A stretch of DNA of 64,000 nucleotides from Pantoea trifolii (GTDB lineage Bacteria > Pseudomonadota > Gammaproteobacteria > Enterobacterales > Enterobacteriaceae), in the NCBI RefSeq assembly GCF_024506435.1, contig NZ_JANIET010000001.1, forward strand, positions 3,410,001 through 3,474,000. Direction: 5' to 3'. The notes beneath the pieces are model-generated. The model saw nothing but the letters and a program-made list of their open reading frames with translations, did no database searches and was not told the origin of the DNA. Of the stretch, positions 54,848-62,843 are shown piece after piece; the stretch's first letter is position 1, and each line of letters starts with the position of its first letter. The translations under genes were made by a program, and so were the position numbers.

Positions 54848-54914
54848 GGTGAAACACTCCTGCTAACAATGAAGCTGCGCCCGGCTCAGCGCCGGGCGCA
54901 GCTTTAATGAATCC

Positions 54915-55730
54915 TTACTTCATGTACTTCGTGACGTCTTCGCCAAACCACTTCTGCGCCAGCTTATCCAGCGTGCCGTCGGCTTTCAGCTGCTGCAGCG
55001 TTTTGTTGATGTCATCATTCAGCGCCTGGTTCTCGGCAGAGCGGTGAATCAGCACGTAAGTGTTGTTGATAGCCACCGGCTCGCTGGCTTTGATCGCCAG
55101 TTTCTGGTTGTCGATCACCGTTTGCTCGCCGAGGTTCGAAGGCAGGATCAGCGCATCATATTTGCCACGCTGCACCTCTTTCAGACGATCCGGATAAGGC
55201 ACGCCAGCGCTCGAGGCTTTGATCTCAACCTTGTCGTTCGGGTTTTCCTGCTGCCACTGCGTCACGAATTTGTACACGCCGCCGCCAGCGGTGACCGGTA
55301 CGATGTTCTTGCCGACCAGATCTTTCATGCTGTTGATGGTGCTATCGCTGCGGCTGTAGATCTTCATCAGGCTGGCACCGATTGGCGCATCCGGGATCAG
55401 GAACTGTTTGCTGCGCGTTGGCGCTTTGTAGTAACCGCCGGTCGCCATGTCATATTTGCCGGTGGCAAGGCCGGTTTCCTGGGCGATATCCGCCGCACCT
55501 TCCATCACAAATTTGTACTGCGGCAGTTTGGCGTTGATGGCTTTCAGCACGTCCGGCTCGTAGCCCTGCGGCTCGTGACCAATCGCGCCCCACGACAGCG
55601 GTTTAGATTCCGCTGCGGTGGCAATTTTGATGGTGCGCACCGCGTCGGCGAAGCTGTTACCGCTGATCAGTGCCAGCGCGATGATGCCAGGCGCGGCCAG
55701 GCGACGTAAGGTGGTTTTGATTGCAGGCAT
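54915..55730 (-). CDS. Polar amino-acid ABC transporter substrate-binding protein
   Basis: A 271-residue periplasmic SBP_bac_3 protein with an N-terminal signal peptide (LAAPGIIALALISGNSFA, cut before DAVRTIKIA). The mature part shows the family pattern ESKPLSWGAIGHEPQGYEPDVLKAINAKL, DIAQETGLATGKYDMATGGYY and ASEPVAINNTYVLIH. It captures the substrate for the permeases downstream. The ligand cannot be read from sequence; cystine or another sulphur amino acid is possible, given the oxidoreductases in the operon. Confidence 0.9.
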   Translation of the reverse strand: MPAIKTTLRRLAAPGIIALALISGNSFADAVRTIKIATAAESKPLSWGAIGHEPQGYEPDVLKAINAKLPQYKFVMEGAADIAQETGLATGKYDMATGGYYKAPTRSKQFLIPDAPIGASLMKIYSRSDSTINSMKDLVGKNIVPVTAGGGVYKFVTQWQQENPNDKVEIKASSAGVPYPDRLKEVQRGKYDALILPSNLGEQTVIDNQKLAIKASEPVAINNTYVLIHRSAENQALNDDINKTLQQLKADGTLDKLAQKWFGEDVTKYMK

Positions 55731-55750
55731 GTCGTTGATTCCTTTAATTA

Positions 55751-56488
55751 TTAGAATACACGTTCTGAATTGAGGAACTGAGCAAGTCGCGGCAGGGTTG
55801 GATTATCGAACATCTCGGTCGGGCTGCCCTGCGCGGCCACCACGCCCTGATCCATAAAGACGATGCGGTTCGAGATGCTTTTGGCAAATTGCATTTCGTG
55901 CGTCACCAGCAGCGAGGTAATGCCGGAGGACGCCACATCTTTAATCACTTTCAGCACCTCGCCCACCAGCTCTGGATCGAGCGATGAGGTCGGTTCATCA
56001 AACAGCATCACATCAGGTCGCACCGCCAGCGCACGGGCGATGCCGGTACGCTGCAGCTGGCCGCCGGAAAGCTGCGACGGATAGTGATCCAGCTTGGCAC
56101 CCAATCCCACGCGATCCAGCTCCTGCACGGCGATATCGCGCGCTTGCTGCTTGCTTTTGCGTTGAATGACGATCAGCGGATCCATCACGTTTTCCAGCAC
56201 CGTCATGTTTTTGAACACGTTGAACTGCTGGAACACCATCGCGGTGCGCAGGCGGATCGCCTGGATCGCCGCTTTATCCGGTGTTTGATAATCCATGCGG
56301 ATCTGATCGAGCTGAATGGTGCCCGACGCCGGTTTCGCCAGATAGTTAATGCAGCGCAGCAGCGTGGTTTTACCGGTGCCGCTTGGCCCGATGATCGACA
56401 CCACATCGCCGCGTTTCACCGACAGATCGACACCTTTCAGGATCGGCGTGCTGCCGTAAGCGAGCGTAATATCGTTGAGTTCTAACAT
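55751..56488 (-). CDS. Polar amino-acid ABC transporter ATPase
   Basis: A 245-residue ATPase of the HisP/GlnQ class. Walker A is GPSGTGKTTLL, the signature is LSGGQLQRTGIARAL, Walker B is VMLFDEPTSSLDPE and the His-switch is VTHEMQFA. It starts ten bases past the peroxidase-like gene, so it belongs to the same operon and energises the permeases. Confidence 0.94.
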   Translation of the reverse strand: MLELNDITLAYGSTPILKGVDLSVKRGDVVSIIGPSGTGKTTLLRCINYLAKPASGTIQLDQIRMDYQTPDKAAIQAIRLRTAMVFQQFNVFKNMTVLENVMDPLIVIQRKSKQQARDIAVQELDRVGLGAKLDHYPSQLSGGQLQRTGIARALAVRPDVMLFDEPTSSLDPELVGEVLKVIKDVASSGITSLLVTHEMQFAKSISNRIVFMDQGVVAAQGSPTEMFDNPTLPRLAQFLNSERVF

Positions 56489-56498
56489 GCAGCAGCCC

Positions 56499-57065
56499 TT
56501 ATTTGTTCAGGTCAGCATGGCCAAGCACATGCATCAGACGGTTGGCCCAGCCAAAAATGGCGATGGCGTGGATCAGATCGATAATTTCCTGATCGTTCAT
56601 GCCGACCGCGCGCAGTGCCGCCATATCCTCGGCGCTGGCTTCGGACGGCGTCACCGACAGGCGACGGGCAAAACGGTAGATCGCCGCATCACGCTCGCCG
56701 AGCACATCCGCACGATCAAAGTAGATGGCGCTCACCACCGCATCACTCTCGGCCAGCTGCGCATGGCGACGCGCGTGTACCACCGCGCAATATTTGCAGC
56801 CGTTGACGATCGACGCGCCCAGCGCACCGAGTTCACGATCCGCACGATCCAGCCCGCCATCGACATACATAATGGCGTTGAACAGCACGGTACGCGCCAC
56901 GTAGCTGTCGGGATCGTGCGCTAACGTGCGCACATATTCGGAGATCTTCTTATTGGATGGCGTCACTTTCATCGCATCGAGCTGCGCGGGCGTGGCATCT
57001 GCCACCTCAACCGGCGCGATATACGGATGCCAATGCAGTGGCTTGAGATTAACCGACGGAATCAT
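56499..57065 (-). CDS. AhpD-like alkylhydroperoxidase family protein
   Basis: A 188-residue carboxymuconolactone decarboxylase/AhpD-fold protein. The redox pair and proton relay form C-x2-C-x3-H in NGCKYCAVVHARRHAQL. An AhpD-like protein reduces hydroperoxides or assists a redox step. The ATG (57063-57065) overlaps the stop of the previous gene (ATGA), and the ABC ATPase follows ten bases after its stop. Similar paired families are known in operons with transporters and flavin oxidases (established only as an association). Confidence 0.9.
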   Translation of the reverse strand: MIPSVNLKPLHWHPYIAPVEVADATPAQLDAMKVTPSNKKISEYVRTLAHDPDSYVARTVLFNAIMYVDGGLDRADRELGALGASIVNGCKYCAVVHARRHAQLAESDAVVSAIYFDRADVLGERDAAIYRFARRLSVTPSEASAEDMAALRAVGMNDQEIIDLIHAIAIFGWANRLMHVLGHADLNK

Positions 57066-57544
57066 GCAGACCTCAACAAACGTAATCCGGCCGCGACGCG
57101 CGTCTGGAAGTTAACAAAAGCGATCAGCTCGGAGAGCGCCACAATCTGCGGATTACTCAAGCCAGTCTGCTCCAGCAAGTGAATGTGCTGCTCGGTGGCA
57201 TTCATTGGCTGCTGGGTAACGAGATCGGCATGGCGTGCAATCGTCGCCAGCGGTTCTGGCAGATCGCTTGCGCCTGCCGCCAGCGCCAGCAAATCATCCG
57301 AAGGCTGCAACGCCGCCAGCTGCGTCTGATAATCCTGTTGCAGAGCGGCATCATGATTGAGCTGCGCCATGCGCTGTGCCAGCGCCAAACGCACATCCGG
57401 CGCTAAGCCCTGATTGTCGTTTGGTGCCAGCACCGAGAGGCGGCACTGTTCCGCGCCGTCAACAAATTCCGGGCGCAGGCGGCGCGTGCCGTACAGCGCA
57501 TCTTCAGCGTTTAAGCCGACTGCGCGATCAATTGCGTCACTCAC
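57062..57544 (-). CDS. CMD/AhpD-fold protein without the usual cysteine pair
   Basis: A 160-residue helical protein with a CMD-like profile (RLALAQRMAQLNHDAALQQDY...GLSNPQIVALSELIAFVNFQTRVAAGLRLL). The C-x2-C motif is missing, so it may be a structural or ligand-binding partner of the neighbour at 56499. GTG 57542-57544 is taken as the start because GGAG lies eight bases upstream and it overlaps the monooxygenase stop (GTGA); an in-frame ATG at 57586 would overlap more. It resembles the so-called CMD domain family found beside AhpD-like genes, but the call is modest. Confidence 0.75.
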   Translation of the reverse strand: MSDAIDRAVGLNAEDALYGTRRLRPEFVDGAEQCRLSVLAPNDNQGLAPDVRLALAQRMAQLNHDAALQQDYQTQLAALQPSDDLLALAAGASDLPEPLATIARHADLVTQQPMNATEQHIHLLEQTGLSNPQIVALSELIAFVNFQTRVAAGLRLLRSA

Positions 57545-58995
57545 TGCGCGTTCTCCTGGTTGAGTAAGGGCGTGGAATCCACCCATTCATCGCCCTGCAA
57601 TTCAGGGGTATCAAAAGCCTGTAAGTTGGCATAATGCTGCTCGACGTCTTCGGCAAACAGCGAAGCGGTGATGCCGCGCACCAGACGATCGGCACCGGCG
57701 CTCACCGCCGGAATATCGCCGGAGACTTTGCCGTGCGTCAGCATCGCCGCATCGTTGAAACAGTGAATGTGCGCCAACAGCGGACATGCGCCTGGCGTCA
57801 GTTCGCGGAATTCAAAAGCGGGGCCGAGATCCGGCGCTTCCAGCAAACCTGGACGCGGCGCGCCCATTTCTGGTTGATAGCGTCCGTCACGCCAGCTGCG
57901 GATATGCGGCGCGATGACGGCAAACTCCGGGCGGCCGTGGAAATCGTTGCTAAAGCCGGTCGCAGCAATCAGGTAGTCGTAGCGCAGCGGGCCTTGCGTG
58001 GTTTCGATCAGCAGGCCATCGGCTTCTTCTTTCACCGCATTGATGCCGCAATCAAGCAAGAAGCGCGCATTGGCATGGCGCGACACGCGCAGCGTTGAGG
58101 AGCGCGGCGGCGGCGTTTGCGTGGTGGCGGTGTAATCGACAAACTTCCACTTCCACGCGTCCGGCAGCTGATGCATGCCGTGCACCACGCCCTGACTGCC
58201 GATGCCGGTCATTTTGTTGATGCGCGGCATCTGCTTACGACGAATCAGCAAATCTACTGCGCCCGCGCCGTGTTCCAGCGCGGTGGCGGCGTTATCCATC
58301 GAGGATGCGCCCGCGCCAATCACCGCAATGCGTTTGCCTTTTAAGGCAGCGAAATCAATGTCGTCGGCGGAGTGCGCCCAGAACTGGCGGCCAACACCTT
58401 GCAGGAAATCCGGCACGGCGAAACCGCCAAGGCCAGAACGTCCGGTGGCCAGCACTAAACGGCGGGTATAAATACGGCCGGTTTCGGCACCGCTGAGATC
58501 GAGAGCAATCAGATCATCGGCAAAGGCAATGTTGTTGACGCGCACATTGTTGCGCACCGGCAGATTCAGCACCTTGCGATACCAAATCAGGTAATCCATC
58601 CACTGCGCTTTGGGAATTTTATCCAGCGCTTGCCAGGCTGCTTTGCCCCACTGCGCGGTGAACCACGCGCGGAACGTCAGTTGCGCCATACCAAGCGCCG
58701 GGCCGTGCAGGGATTTCGGTGAACGCAGCGTTTCCATGCGCGCAAAGGTCACCCACGGACCTTCCAGCCCGGCGGGTGCGGCGTCATACGCCACCACATT
58801 GCTGATGCCGGTGAACTGCAATTTCGCCACTGCCGCCAGCCCGCACATGCCCGCGCCGATCACCACCACGTCACGCACCGGCGCGCCGTCCTGCGTGCGC
58901 TCGGGCACCCAGGATTTCGCGGGCAGTTCAAGATATTCCAGATCCTGCTGAAGCTGAGCTTCCAGCGCGGCAAGGCCATCGGCGGCATAAGTCAT
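57541..58995 (-). CDS. Flavin-dependent monooxygenase (NAD(P)-binding, FMO-like)
   Basis: A 484-residue protein with two Rossmann loops: FAD site VVVIGAGMCGLAAV near residue 45 and NADPH site IAVIGAGASSMDNAATAL near residue 200. LVLATGRSG (ATG motif) and YLIAATGFSNDF fit class B flavin monooxygenases and related thioredoxin-reductase-like oxygenases. It should oxygenate an N, S or ketone function. ATG 58993-58995 is preferred to the frame opening at 59043. It is the first gene of the operon with the CMD pair and the ABC transporter, which suggests catabolism of an imported compound (inference). Three spaced motif copies lie upstream. Confidence 0.88.
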   Translation of the reverse strand: MTYAADGLAALEAQLQQDLEYLELPAKSWVPERTQDGAPVRDVVVIGAGMCGLAAVAKLQFTGISNVVAYDAAPAGLEGPWVTFARMETLRSPKSLHGPALGMAQLTFRAWFTAQWGKAAWQALDKIPKAQWMDYLIWYRKVLNLPVRNNVRVNNIAFADDLIALDLSGAETGRIYTRRLVLATGRSGLGGFAVPDFLQGVGRQFWAHSADDIDFAALKGKRIAVIGAGASSMDNAATALEHGAGAVDLLIRRKQMPRINKMTGIGSQGVVHGMHQLPDAWKWKFVDYTATTQTPPPRSSTLRVSRHANARFLLDCGINAVKEEADGLLIETTQGPLRYDYLIAATGFSNDFHGRPEFAVIAPHIRSWRDGRYQPEMGAPRPGLLEAPDLGPAFEFRELTPGACPLLAHIHCFNDAAMLTHGKVSGDIPAVSAGADRLVRGITASLFAEDVEQHYANLQAFDTPELQGDEWVDSTPLLNQENAQ

Positions 58996-59291
58996 ACACG
59001 TTTTCCCAGAAATAAGCGGCCGCCAGAGTGCGGACGAAACCACTAAAGCGCGTTAGTTACTATGCATTTCCATTATCCTGATAACACATAGTTAATGGGT
59101 AATAATCACTAAACCGCATAGTAAGAGCTAAGGATTCGCATAATCCTCTTGCCCTAAAACAGAGTCAATATTCTCGCTCAGCTTTTGACCAATGGATTTC
59201 TTATATCTTATGCCGGAAATGTTATAAGCGGGTTTGATGGCCATACGAGGGTCGCCATTCATGGCGACCTCGCTAATCACCGCACAATACT
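58996..59291. promoter_or_regulatory. Control region upstream of the monooxygenase operon
   Basis: Three related 9-base motifs occur: TTACTATGC at 59057-59065, the reverse-oriented near copy CATAGTTAA at 59087-59095, and GCATAGTAA (exact inverse) at 59116-59124, about 30 bases apart. They look like binding sites for a regulator, perhaps the LysR protein encoded next. A REP unit follows at 59250. Confidence 0.5.
59250..59269. repeat. REP unit, GGTCGCCAT family
   Basis: GGTCGCCATTCATGGCGACC, perfect arms; CGAG stands where the GTAG foot is usual. It lies between the operon promoter and the LysR stop. Confidence 0.8.
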
Positions 59292-60251
59292 TTATTCCTG
59301 ATTAATCAACCGCATAATACGCGGATGCTCGCTCGCAGGCAGACGCTCAAAACCAGGCAACAGAGTGGCGGCAGCATCGGCTAACGCCTCAACCAACGCC
59401 TGCGCAGCAGAAGAAATCTGGCGCCCCTGCGGCGTAATCACGCCAAAATAATAAGGAATATCCTCCTCCAGCGGACGAATCGCCACACCGGCCAGCGGCA
59501 TGCCCCATGCGGTGACCGGTTCGAGGATCGCCACGCCCAGCCCGGCGCGCACACAGCCGAGAATATTGGCGGAGGAGTTGGTTTCGATGGTTTCGTGCAG
59601 CGGCGTTTTGACCTTTCTCAGCGCTTTTTCGTAGCGTCCGCGCAGCCGCTGCGGGCTCCACGGCGCAATCAATCGCCGTCCCGCTAGGCTGCTCAACGAC
59701 AGTTGAGATTGCGCCGCCAACTCGTCGTTCTCCGGCAGCGCCACCACGCACTGCGACTGCCCAATCCAGTGCAGCTCCACCGCGTGATGCTCGAGCGGCA
59801 AACTGCATAAACCGAGATCGGCTTCGGCAGTGATCACCGCATGCGCCGTCTGCACCGCCGATTCGCTGATGATCTGCACTTTGTTCTGCAAATTGAGCGC
59901 GGCCAGCGCCTGCGGCAGCAAACCCGCCGCCAGTGCAGGCGTGGCGGCAATGCTCAGCGGACGATGCTGCTGATGGGCGATCTCCTGCGCACGCAGACGA
60001 ATCTGCTGCAATGAGAGCAACGCTTTCTGCACGTATTGATGCAGCTGCAGCGCCTCTTCCGAGGGGTGAATACGCGGCCCGTTGCGGATAAACAGCGGAT
60101 AACCCAGCGATTGCTCCAGCTCCTGAATCAAACGCGACACCGCCGGCTGCGAGCGATTGAGCGCCTTCGCCGCCGCGGTGACGCTACCGGCAGAGATCAC
60201 CGCCGAGAAGGCTTCCAGCTGCCGCAAATCCAGGTCGTTTAAAATGGTCAT
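59292..60251 (-). CDS. LysR family regulator next to the monooxygenase operon
   Basis: A LysR-type regulator of about 319 residues. The HTH is LDLRQLEAFSAVISAGSVTAAAKALNRSQPAVSRLIQELEQSLGYPLFIR; a periplasmic-binding-like effector domain follows (LSIAATPALAAGLLPQAL, LGLCSLPLEHHAVELHW). ATG 60249-60251 gives the usual N-terminus; an ATG at 60290 is also possible, while the frame opening at 60365 overlaps a repeat. It lies upstream of the monooxygenase operon in the same direction and is its likely regulator (inference). Confidence 0.85.
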   Translation of the reverse strand: MTILNDLDLRQLEAFSAVISAGSVTAAAKALNRSQPAVSRLIQELEQSLGYPLFIRNGPRIHPSEEALQLHQYVQKALLSLQQIRLRAQEIAHQQHRPLSIAATPALAAGLLPQALAALNLQNKVQIISESAVQTAHAVITAEADLGLCSLPLEHHAVELHWIGQSQCVVALPENDELAAQSQLSLSSLAGRRLIAPWSPQRLRGRYEKALRKVKTPLHETIETNSSANILGCVRAGLGVAILEPVTAWGMPLAGVAIRPLEEDIPYYFGVITPQGRQISSAAQALVEALADAAATLLPGFERLPASEHPRIMRLINQE

Positions 60252-60358
60252 CGCGCGATTTTTCCCTAACTCATTGATCAGTCCCGACATTGGTGCGGGA
60301 AAGTTTTCATCATAGAGAGAGTCGTGGGAATTAGCCACAGGGGGAAAGTGCGCGTTGT

Positions 60359-60472
60359 CCCTCACCCTAGCCCTCTCCCGCAGGCGGGAGAGGGAACAAT
60401 TAGGTGGGAGAATATGCCACCCCGCAGCAGACAGTTCCCTCTCCCATTTATGGGAGAGGGTTAGGGTGAGGG
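60359..60472. repeat. Paired CCCTCACCC repeat (head-to-head)
   Basis: CCCTCACCCTAGCCCTCTCC with GCAGGCGGGAGAGGGAA, a long spacer, then TTCCCTCTCCCATTTATGGG and GAGAGGGTTAGGGTGAGGGC. It fills the gap between two LysR genes. Confidence 0.9.
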
Positions 60473-60479
60473 CCAGCGA

Positions 60480-61388
60480 TCACAACTTCGCCGTCAGCTC
60501 ACGTTGATGCTCATGCAACAAACGCAGCATATCCAGTAGAAAACGATCTTCGTTGCCCTTCTGCCAGGCAATGCTCAGCGGCAAACCTTTAATCTCTTCC
60601 GGCAGATCCAGCGCGATATAACTGACGCTGTCGCTGTTCATGGTGCGATACGAAGCGGGCACCACCGCCAATCCCAGCCCGGCAGAAACCAGGCTCAGAA
60701 TGGTTTGCTTCTCTTCAGCAAACTGCGCGATGTGCGGCGTGAATCCCGCCAGTTTAAACAGGCTCATGGTGAGATCGTGACTGTGCGGGCGTGTGCGGCG
60801 ATCGGGAATGATCATCGCTTCATGCTGAAAATCGGCCACCGCCACGCGTTCGCGCTGCGCCAGCGCATGCTGGATTGGCACCGCCAGCACGCAGCTTTCG
60901 CGGGTAATAAAGCGCACTGCTAATGTCGCATCAATACTTTGCGGCTCGCGAATAAAAATCATATCCAGCCAGCCCGACTTTAATTTCGGCATTAAATTAA
61001 TGGTCTTGTCTTCAATAATATGAATATCGCTGTGCGGATGCAGCGGAACAAATAAATTAAGTAACGCCGGAACTAATCCACGCGCGGCACTATCAATTGC
61101 GCCAATACGTAATGTGCGACGTTCATCTTTTAATCCCACTTTAAAACGTTTAGCCAGCGCATCAAATTGATCGATTAATTTGCTGGCGTCGTCAAAAAAG
61201 AGTGCGCCTTCGGCGGTTAATGAAACATTACGCGTCGAACGATTTAACAGACGCACGCCAAGGTCCTCTTCAAGTAAACGAATGAAGCGAGAAAGTGACG
61301 CAGGCATCATTTCCATCTTTTGTGCGGCGCGGCCAAAATGCAGTTCTTTACCCACCGCAACAAAGCAACGCAATTGATTTATATCCAC
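60480..61388 (-). CDS. LysR family regulator divergent from tartrate genes
   Basis: A 302-residue LysR protein starting MDINQLRCFVAVGKELHFGRAAQKMEMMPASLSRFIRLLEEDLG, with a C-terminal effector domain (LRIGAIDSAARGLVPALL). It is divergent from the MFS transporter and dehydrogenase genes with 130 bp between, which is the usual arrangement of a LysR activator and its target. Its effector is likely tartrate or a related acid (inference). Confidence 0.9.
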   Translation of the reverse strand: MDINQLRCFVAVGKELHFGRAAQKMEMMPASLSRFIRLLEEDLGVRLLNRSTRNVSLTAEGALFFDDASKLIDQFDALAKRFKVGLKDERRTLRIGAIDSAARGLVPALLNLFVPLHPHSDIHIIEDKTINLMPKLKSGWLDMIFIREPQSIDATLAVRFITRESCVLAVPIQHALAQRERVAVADFQHEAMIIPDRRTRPHSHDLTMSLFKLAGFTPHIAQFAEEKQTILSLVSAGLGLAVVPASYRTMNSDSVSYIALDLPEEIKGLPLSIAWQKGNEDRFLLDMLRLLHEHQRELTAKL

Positions 61389-61518
61389 ATTCCCCTCACC
61401 CGTTGATTATGCAAATAGTTTATATAATCCACATCTGATGATAAGCCAAAGCAAAACTGCATACTGAACTCGATTACAAAAAAATAACACCACCCTACAC
61501 AATCTGGAGCACTTTAAT

Positions 61519-62829
61519 ATGAACTCTCACCTCGAAAAAAGGGTGATGCGTAAAGTGACGTTACGCATTGTGCCCTTCATCATGCTGCTCTACTTCATCG
61601 CTTTTCTCGATCGCGTCAATATTGGTTTTGCTGCATTAACCATGAATCAGGATTTAGGTTTCTCGCCCACGGTATTTGGCTTTGGCGCCGGAATATTTTT
61701 CCTCGGTTATTTTCTGTTTGAAGTGCCGTCGAATTTAATTCTGCATAAAGTTGGCGCCCGCATCTGGATTGCGCGCGTGATGATCACCTGGGGATTGGTT
61801 TCCGGCTGCATGGCTTTTGTGCAGGGCACCACCAGCTTTTACGTGTTGCGCTTTCTGCTGGGCGTGGCGGAAGCCGGATTCTTCCCCGGCATCATCCTTT
61901 ATCTCAGCTACTGGTTCCCGGCGGCGAAACGGGCGCAGGTCACCGCCATCTTTATGGCTGCCGCGCCGCTTTCCACCGCGCTGGGATCGCCCCTCTCCGC
62001 CGCCCTGCTGCAGATGCACGGCCTGCTGGGCTACGCCGGTTGGCAATGGATGTTTGTGCTGGAGGCGGTTCCGGCGCTGCTGTTCGGCTTCGTGGTGCTG
62101 TTTTACCTCACCGACCGCCCGGCAAAAGCCAAATGGCTGACCGATGAGGAGCGTGCGTGGCTGGAAACCACCATGCAGGCCGAAGAGCAGGCGCGCGCCG
62201 TCAAAAATAGCCACAGCAGCGCATGGCGCGGATTGATGGATAAACGGGTGTTAGCGCTGGCGCTGGTTTACTTCGGTACGTCAGCGGGTTTGTACACGCT
62301 CGGCATCTGGTCGCCGCAGATCATCCGCAGCTTCGGCGCATCCTCGATGGAGATCGGTTTCCTTAATGCCTTCCCGGCGGTGATCGGCGTGATCGCCATG
62401 ATCCTGTGGGCGCGCCACTCCGACCGCACCAAAGAGCGTAGCTGGCATGTGATTGGTGCCTGTTTGCTGGCGGCGGCTGGCCTGATTTATGCCGGTAACG
62501 TCAGCACGCTGTTCACCGTGATTATCGCCCTGACGCTGGTCACCGTCGGCATCAGCGCCTCAAAACCGCCGCTGTGGAGCATGCCGACCTTGTTCCTGAG
62601 CGGTCCGGCGGCGGCGGCGGGCATCGCCACTATCAACTCCATCGGCAACCTTGGCGGCTTTGTCGGCCCGATGATGATTGGCGTGATCCGCCAGCAAACC
62701 GGCAGCTATACGTGGGGCCTCTATTTCGTGGCGGGACTGCTGGCGCTGTCGGCCATTGTGGTTCTGCTGCTCGCCACCAGCGGTAACCGACCGCAAACGG
62801 CGAAAATCCCCTATCCTCATACTCATTGA
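61519..62829 (+). CDS. MFS transporter, anion:cation symporter family (tartrate-type)
   Basis: A 436-residue ACS-family major-facilitator protein with about twelve helices. It opens RVMRKVTLRIVPFIMLLYFIAFLDRVNIGFAALTMNQDLG, the family signature, and continues with FEVPSNLILHKVGARIWIARVMITWG. Relatives are TtuB and other organic-acid carriers. The dehydrogenase begins 14 bp after its stop, so the two form a transcript that imports and oxidises a dicarboxylic hydroxy acid. Confidence 0.9.
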   Translation: MNSHLEKRVMRKVTLRIVPFIMLLYFIAFLDRVNIGFAALTMNQDLGFSPTVFGFGAGIFFLGYFLFEVPSNLILHKVGARIWIARVMITWGLVSGCMAFVQGTTSFYVLRFLLGVAEAGFFPGIILYLSYWFPAAKRAQVTAIFMAAAPLSTALGSPLSAALLQMHGLLGYAGWQWMFVLEAVPALLFGFVVLFYLTDRPAKAKWLTDEERAWLETTMQAEEQARAVKNSHSSAWRGLMDKRVLALALVYFGTSAGLYTLGIWSPQIIRSFGASSMEIGFLNAFPAVIGVIAMILWARHSDRTKERSWHVIGACLLAAAGLIYAGNVSTLFTVIIALTLVTVGISASKPPLWSMPTLFLSGPAAAAGIATINSIGNLGGFVGPMMIGVIRQQTGSYTWGLYFVAGLLALSAIVVLLLATSGNRPQTAKIPYPHTH

Positions 62830-62843
62830 TCTGGAGAAACAAC

